From the NCBI GenBank assembly GCA_021781255.1, contig JAJXXG010001275.1, positions 1 through 10,292 on the forward strand: 10,292 bases of DNA. Direction: 5' to 3'. Source of the DNA: Acidobacteriota bacterium (GTDB lineage: Bacteria > Acidobacteriota > Terriglobia > Terriglobales > Acidobacteriaceae). The stretch's first letter is position 1; each line of letters begins with the position of its first letter. Shown here in pieces: positions 6,313-10,292 of this stretch. The notes under the pieces are model-generated. The model was given only the letters and a program-made list of their open reading frames with translations. It made no database searches and had not been told where the DNA came from. The position numbers and the translations under genes are program-made.

Positions 6313-7068
6313 ATGGCTGCACCCATTCTCGTCCCGGATTCGGAGCTGGATTTTAACAACGGAACCTTTGATTCGGCCGCTTTTACCGCCAAAACTCTTG
6401 CCGACTGGCAATCTCTGGCCGCTGTCATCGACCACACGCTTCTTCGCCCCGACGCCACGCGCCAGCAGGTGGAAAGCCTCTGCGAAGAGGCCGTCCGCTA
6501 CCGATTTGCCTGCGTCATAGTGAACCCTGTATGGGCGCCGACCGCGGTAAGCCAGCTTGCCGGCTGCGGCATTTCTGTTGGCGCACCCATCGGCTTTCCA
6601 CTCGGCGCCTCGCTGGTGTCTACGCTGCGCCAGGAAGCTGCCGCACTTATCCGCATGGGCGCACGCGAGCTTGATATGGTGATGCCCATTGGTCAGCTCA
6701 AAAGCGGCAACTACCAGGCCGTGCACCGCACCATCCGTGCCGCCGTCAATGTGGCGCATCCTGATGGCGCCCTGCTCAAGGTGATTCTGGAAACCTGCCT
6801 GCTGACCGTGGAAGAAAAGCTGCGCGCCTCGGAGATCGCCATCCAGGCCGGCGCCGACTTTATTAAGACCTCCACCGGCTTCTCGACGGGCGGGGCAACC
6901 GCGGCCGATGTAGCTTTGCTGCGCGGGGTGGCCGGCGCCCGCTGCGGCATTAAAGCTTCAGGCGGCATTCGCACCCTCGCGGCCGTCCGCGACCTGCTCG
7001 AAGCCGGCGCCAACCGCATCGGCACGCACGCTTCGGTGGCCATTGTGCGCGAGTTCGGGGCGGAGTAA
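6313..7068 (+). CDS. deoC: Deoxyribose-phosphate aldolase
   Basis: Class I aldolase that splits 2-deoxyribose-5-phosphate into glyceraldehyde-3-phosphate and acetaldehyde, the last step of deoxynucleoside catabolism; cytosolic TIM barrel. 251 residues from ATG 6313, normal for the family with a slightly long N-terminus (about 30 residues before the barrel). Motifs: IDHTLLRPDAT (39-49), IGFPLG (93-98), ARELDMVMPIG (117-127, catalytic Asp121), KVILETCLL (156-164), FIKTSTGFSTGGAT (183-196, Schiff-base Lys185) and GIKASGGIR (212-220, Lys214 that tunes the active site). Single gene by context: divergent from DUF92, with 165 bp to the phosphatase gene. No other deo-pathway gene is in view. Confidence 0.96.
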   Translation: MAAPILVPDSELDFNNGTFDSAAFTAKTLADWQSLAAVIDHTLLRPDATRQQVESLCEEAVRYRFACVIVNPVWAPTAVSQLAGCGISVGAPIGFPLGASLVSTLRQEAAALIRMGARELDMVMPIGQLKSGNYQAVHRTIRAAVNVAHPDGALLKVILETCLLTVEEKLRASEIAIQAGADFIKTSTGFSTGGATAADVALLRGVAGARCGIKASGGIRTLAAVRDLLEAGANRIGTHASVAIVREFGAE

Positions 7069-7160
7069 AGACAGGTTTCACGGGGTCAGAGGCCGGGGAT
7101 CAGCTTTTTGGCTTTTGGAGCGACACCACTTGCCTGAATAGCAGCAGCGCTTCCTGACCG

Positions 7161-7209
7161 TTCCCTGTTCCCTGTCGTCTGACACCTGAAGCCTGACCTA
7201 TGACACCTG
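7161..7209 (+). repeat. Low-complexity word repeats before the phosphatase gene
   Basis: TTCCCTG occurs twice in tandem (7161-7174) and TGACACCTG twice (7180-7188, 7201-7209). The words CCTGTTCCC and TGACACCTG recur in two other intergenic regions of the window in reverse complement: 4327-4335 (first word only) and 9209-9222 (both, overlapping). Confidence 0.6.
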
Positions 7210-7212
7210 CTG

Positions 7213-7218
7213 TATTAT
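7213..7218 (+). promoter_or_regulatory. -10-like box close to the start of the GAF/SpoIIE gene
   Basis: TATTAT (5 of 6 to consensus) ends 15 nt before ATG 7234. No -35 is evident and no Shine-Dalgarno is visible in CCCTTCGAACCCCT before the ATG, so a very short or nearly absent leader is possible. Confidence 0.3.
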
Positions 7219-7233
7219 TCCCTTCGAACCCCT

Positions 7234-9048
7234 ATGGCCAATACTTCGTCATCTCCGCGCGCAGGGCACGAGCCTGAGGGCGATTACCGCCCCGCCGAGT
7301 CCGCGCCTCGCGATGCCGTGAAGGCGCGTATTGAGCCGGCCGACGTTGCCTACCTCATGCGCCTTAGCGACGCGCTGAACACTACGCTCGACCTGCAAAC
7401 CCTCCTGAACCGGACCTCGGAGCTGGTTCGCGCCGTCATTCCTTACCGCATCTTCGCCATCTTCCTGCTCAACGACCGCACCCACGAGCTGCGCATGCGC
7501 TTCCAGATCGGCCATACACCGCAGGCCGAGCGCGCGCGTGTTCCGGTTGGCCAGGGCGTCGTGGGCCAGGTGGCGCTTACCCGGCAGCCTATTCTCCTCA
7601 ACGACGTTTCCACCGCGGACTATTACGTTGCCGCGAACCCCGCCGTGCGCTCCGAGATGGCTATACCCCTCATCGCCAAAAACCGGCTTATCGGCGTGAT
7701 GGATATTGAAAGCGAGCAGCCGGATTACTTCCGCCCCGACCACCTGCGGGTGCTCACCCTCACAGCTTCGCGCATCGCCCAGGCCATCGAGAACGCCCGC
7801 CTCTACGCCCGCATCTCCCGCCAGGCGCAGATGCTCGAAGTGCTGAACGAGATTGCGGTCGAGCTGGCGTCGATACTCGACCTCAATCCCCTGCTGGAGC
7901 GCGTGGGCCAGCTTCTGCGCCGCTTGATCGATTACCAGATGTTCTCCATCATGCTGCTCGACGAAAGAGGCGAGTCGCTTATTACCCGCTACTCCTGGCG
8001 CTTCGGTTACGCGCACGCGCCAATGCGCCGCTTTCCCGTCAGCAGCGGCCTGGTGGGCGCGGCGGTGCGTGAATGGCGCGTCATCAATGTTCGCGATGTC
8101 AACCAGGATCCGCGCTATATTCCCATGAACCCCGAGACGCGCTCGGAGTTGATTGTGCCCCTCTTTTACAAAGGCCGAGTCATCGGCGTGCTCGACCTGG
8201 AACACATACGGCCCAACTTCTTCAATGAAGAGCACGAGCGCATGTTGACCAGTCTTGGCGCACAGATCGCTATCGCCATTGAGAATGCGCGCCTATACCA
8301 GGCCGTGCGGCGCCAGGAGGCTCAGCTCGAAAAAGACATTGCCATGGCCCGCGAGGTGCAGCTACGCCTGCTGCCGCCCGAGGCGCCCTCACATCCTCAT
8401 GCGGAGATGGCGGTGCGCTTTTTGCCGGCCCGCACCATCGGCGGCGATCTTTACGATTTTGTCGACTACGGCCCCAACCGCACCGCCATCGTCCTCGGCG
8501 ATGTGAGCGGCAAAGCCGCGCCCGCCGCCCTCTTTGCCGCCCTGGTGAGCGGAATCATGCGTTCTGCGGCTCATCAGGTGTGGCCGGAACCCGCGCAAAT
8601 GCTGGCCGGGCTCAACGACGCTTTGCAGGAGCGAAGGCTCGACTCGCAATACGTCACCATGCTCTTCGCGCTCTGGAACGACGAGAACCAGACCTTGCAG
8701 GTCGCGAACTCCGGCGCTGTCCAGCCCGTGTTTTGCCGCGCCGGCCAGTCGACTGCCGTGCAGGCCGAAGGCTTTCCGCTGGGGATGTTTCCCAACGCCA
8801 CATACGAGGAGTTAAGCGTGGCCACGCAGCCCGGAGACGTCATCCTCTTCGTGTCGGATGGGATTATGGATGCGGAGAACGAGAAGGAAGAGATGTACGG
8901 CCAGGAACGTCTCGCCGCGCTGCTCTGCGCCAATCGCGATCTTTCCGCCCAGGAGATTGCCGACGCCATTCTCGCCGATGTAGCTCGCTTCCAGGGCAGC
9001 CATGACCGCTTCGACGACGAAACCATCATCGTGCTGCGCGTGCGTTAG
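7234..9048 (+). CDS. GAF-GAF-SpoIIE/PP2C-type serine phosphatase
   Basis: Soluble sensor phosphatase of the RsbU/SpoIIE type, 604 residues. N-terminal tail (1-35) is polar. GAF 1 spans about 40-190 and GAF 2 about 205-355; both end in the same AIENARLY helix (184-191, 348-355), so they look like a tandem duplication. A linker coiled segment (357-382, containing [11 protein letters not shown] and LLPP) leads to the phosphatase: GGDLYDF (403-409), [15 protein letters not shown] (422-436), [10 protein letters not shown] (491-500), GFPLG (513-517), [13 protein letters not shown] (538-550) and [12 protein letters not shown] (590-601). The metal-binding Asp residues (405, 423, 542, 595) are kept, so it should be active. 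Such enzymes usually dephosphorylate an anti-sigma-factor antagonist (STAS protein); no STAS or anti-sigma kinase gene is in the window, so the partner is unknown. The GAF ligands cannot be named. Confidence 0.93.
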   Translation: MANTSSSPRAGHEPEGDYRPAESAPRDAVKARIEPADVAYLMRLSDALNTTLDLQTLLNRTSELVRAVIPYRIFAIFLLNDRTHELRMRFQIGHTPQAERARVPVGQGVVGQVALTRQPILLNDVSTADYYVAANPAVRSEMAIPLIAKNRLIGVMDIESEQPDYFRPDHLRVLTLTASRIAQAIENARLYARISRQAQMLEVLNEIAVELASILDLNPLLERVGQLLRRLIDYQMFSIMLLDERGESLITRYSWRFGYAHAPMRRFPVSSGLVGAAVREWRVINVRDVNQDPRYIPMNPETRSELIVPLFYKGRVIGVLDLEHIRPNFFNEEHERMLTSLGAQIAIAIENARLYQAVRRQEAQLEKDIAMAREVQLRLLPPEAPSHPHAEMAVRFLPARTIGGDLYDFVDYGPNRTAIVLGDVSGKAAPAALFAALVSGIMRSAAHQVWPEPAQMLAGLNDALQERRLDSQYVTMLFALWNDENQTLQVANSGAVQPVFCRAGQSTAVQAEGFPLGMFPNATYEELSVATQPGDVILFVSDGIMDAENEKEEMYGQERLAALLCANRDLSAQEIADAILADVARFQGSHDRFDDETIIVLRVR

Positions 9049-9197
9049 AGCAGAACCAGAATTCACATACCCAAATGGAGAGTATTCAGGGTGGCTTTTA
9101 CTTCCACCCCAGCGACGAGGACCTGTCGCCGGGGACCCCGGAATGGAAAAAGCCACTCGGCGGGCGTGCCGTTGGGTACAGCTATTCTGGTTCTGCT
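9049..9197 (+). repeat. 149-bp nested palindromic element, copy A
   Basis: Starts at the first base after the TAG stop of the phosphatase gene. Terminal inverted repeats are perfect over 14 bp: AGCAGAACCAGAAT (9049-9062) and ATTCTGGTTCTGCT (9184-9197). Inside, TACCCAA (9068-9074) pairs with TTGGGTA (9172-9178). Further in, GTGGCTTTT (9091-9099) pairs with AAAAGCCAC (9148-9156), and at the centre CCCCAGCGAC (9107-9116) pairs with GTCGCCGGGG (9125-9134) with one A-C mismatch and an 8-nt loop. The whole element can fold as one long interrupted hairpin. The second copy, 6025-6173, is inverted. No target-site duplication is evident. Confidence 0.85.
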
Positions 9198-9335
9198 GTA
9201 GCGGACGGGGGAACAGGTGTCAGGGATCTTTCCTATGACGAGGGGATGAAATCGGGAGGCGCGGCACGCAGAATCTTAAACGCCTGCCGTCACCGGACAA
9301 CCGCAGCCGCCACGCACTATCATGGATGCGCCGCC
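9198..9335 (+). promoter_or_regulatory. tnaA upstream region with a candidate promoter
   Basis: CGGACA (9294-9299), 18 bp, TATCAT (9318-9323) is the best -35/-10 pair and would put the transcript start within about 5-7 nt of ATG 9336. The region also carries the fused words TGACACCTG/CCTGTTCCC in reverse complement (9209-9222). No TnaC-like leader peptide is visible. The tnaA frame is open upstream through this region and copy A of the repeat. Confidence 0.35.
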
Positions 9336-10292
9336 ATGATCGCAAAGACCATCATCGAACCGTTCCGGATTAAGAGCGTAGAGCCCATCCGCTGGACTAC
9401 ACGCGCCGAGCGCGAGGAACTTCTGAAGGCCGCGCACTACAACCTTTTCCTGCTGCCGGCCGACGACGTTCTCATCGACCTGCTGACCGATTCGGGCACC
9501 GGCGCCATGTCAACACACCAGTGGGCCGCCATCATGGAAGGCGATGAAAGCTACGCCGGCAGCCGCAGCTTCGAGCGCTTCCGGAGTTCCGTACAGGATA
9601 TTTTTGGCTACAAGCACGTGATTCCCACGCACCAGGGACGCGCCGCCGAGCGCATCCTGTTCGGCGTGGCGTGCAAGAAAGGCGATATCGTTCCCAACAA
9701 CACGCACTTCGACACCACCCGCGCCAATGTGGAGTTCACAGGCGCGGAGGCGGTTGACTTGCTTATCGCGGAAGGCCGCCAGCCTGCATTGCAGCATCCG
9801 TTCAAGGGCAACATGGACGTAGGCGCGCTGGAAGCCCTCATCGCGCGCGTGGGCCGCGAACGCATTCCACTGGTGATGCTCACCGTAACCAACAATTCCG
9901 GCGGCGGGCAGCCGGTATCGATGGAAAATGCGCGCCAGGTGAGCGCGGTATGCAAGCGGCATGGCATTCCGCTCTACTTTGACGCCTGCCGCTTTGCCGA
10001 GAACGCGTGGTTCATCAAGCTTCGAGAGCCGGGATTCGAGTCGAAAACCCCGAAAGAAATTGCGCAGGAGATGTTCCGCCTGGGCGATGGTTGCACAATG
10101 AGCGCCAAGAAGGACGGCATGGCCAACATCGGCGGCTTTTTGTGCACCAACGACGATCTGCTGGCGCAGCAGGAGAAGAACCTGCTGATCCTGACCGAAG
10201 GCTACCCCACGTACGGCGGGCTGGCTGGGCGCGATCTGGAGGCCATCGCCGTGGGCGTACAGGAGGCGCTCGAAGAGGATTACCTGCGCTAC
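9336..10292 (+). CDS. tnaA: Tryptophanase (beta-eliminating lyase), cut by right edge
   Basis: PLP enzyme that cleaves L-tryptophan to indole, pyruvate and ammonia; cytosolic. 319 codons are visible from ATG 9336 of a family length of about 460, so the C-terminal small domain is missing. Motifs: [10 protein letters not shown] (8-17), [13 protein letters not shown] (48-60), GDESYAGS (69-76), PTHQGRAAE (97-105), [11 protein letters not shown] (190-200), [14 protein letters not shown] (215-228), MSAKKD (255-260, with the PLP lysine at 259) and [12 protein letters not shown]. The same family includes tyrosine phenol-lyase, and much of the wording is TPL-like (IKSVE, GGLAGRD, NIGGFLC). At the position of TPL Thr124, which contacts the phenol ring, this protein has Asp126 in HFDTT, as tryptophanases do, so tryptophanase is favoured. 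The second discriminating site (TPL Arg381) is outside the window. Start: the ATG gives the family N-terminus; only a weak GGATG precedes it. Confidence 0.88.
   Translation, partial: MIAKTIIEPFRIKSVEPIRWTTRAEREELLKAAHYNLFLLPADDVLIDLLTDSGTGAMSTHQWAAIMEGDESYAGSRSFERFRSSVQDIFGYKHVIPTHQGRAAERILFGVACKKGDIVPNNTHFDTTRANVEFTGAEAVDLLIAEGRQPALQHPFKGNMDVGALEALIARVGRERIPLVMLTVTNNSGGGQPVSMENARQVSAVCKRHGIPLYFDACRFAENAWFIKLREPGFESKTPKEIAQEMFRLGDGCTMSAKKDGMANIGGFLCTNDDLLAQQEKNLLILTEGYPTYGGLAGRDLEAIAVGVQEALEEDYLRY

Noticed and set aside
7069..7130. Terminator after deoC
   Set aside because: There are T-runs near 7109-7126 but no convincing stem before them; only a 3-bp GCC/GGC pairing.
7249..8235. 328-codon minus-strand frame
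   Set aside because: It lies opposite the two GAF domains, has no recognisable motifs, and is the usual antisense open frame of GC-rich coding DNA.
9198..9335. TnaC-like regulatory leader peptide before tnaA
   Set aside because: No short frame with a ribosome site and a Trp followed by the Pro-containing stalling end was found.
1..10292. CRISPR array, tRNA or rRNA genes, prophage or transposase genes, restriction or toxin-antitoxin pair
   Set aside because: No regularly spaced repeats, cloverleaf, rRNA stretches or matching protein motifs were seen on either strand.

Overview
The window is GC-rich chromosomal DNA, densely packed with housekeeping and signalling genes. The gene content and the style of the intergenic repeats (palindromes, low-complexity words, repeats that run into coding sequence) most resemble a soil Acidobacteriota (Terriglobia-like). 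That placement is a judgement from family memory; there is no rRNA or other marker here to prove it.

Layout. A minus-strand block fills 1-3503. Reading leftward from 3503 it holds a SpoU/TrmH-family RNA 2'-O-methyltransferase, then rarA/mgsA (AAA+ ATPase at stalled replication forks), joined to it by an ATGA stop-start overlap. A 287-bp gap with hairpins follows, then the first 310 residues of an indolepyruvate/pyruvate decarboxylase that runs off the left edge. A short divergent intergenic region (3504-3656) separates this block from plus-strand tsaC (TTG start, tRNA t6A synthesis) and a membrane-anchored DUF218 (YdcF/SanA-like) protein. Converging on these is a minus-strand DUF92 membrane protein (phytyl-phosphate kinase VTE6-like family, GTG start). 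Divergent from it are three plus-strand genes: deoC (deoxyribose-phosphate aldolase), a GAF-GAF-SpoIIE/PP2C phosphatase, and a tryptophanase (tnaA) cut by the right edge.

The genes do not form one pathway. The two edge genes can both touch tryptophan/indole metabolism, but they are about 8 kb apart and on opposite strands.

The most unusual content is repetitive. (1) Two copies of a 149-bp nested palindromic element lie about 3 kb apart in opposite orientation (6025-6173 and 9049-9197). They align without gaps and have 14-bp terminal inverted repeats and a conserved central hairpin. (2) A palindromic repeat appears to have entered rarA in frame, adding about 30 residues between the ATPase and C-terminal parts. 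(3) Two short words, CCTGTTCCC and TGACACCTG, recur between them in three separate intergenic regions. No CRISPR array, tRNA, rRNA, transposase or phage gene was seen, and no complete undescribed multi-gene system was found.
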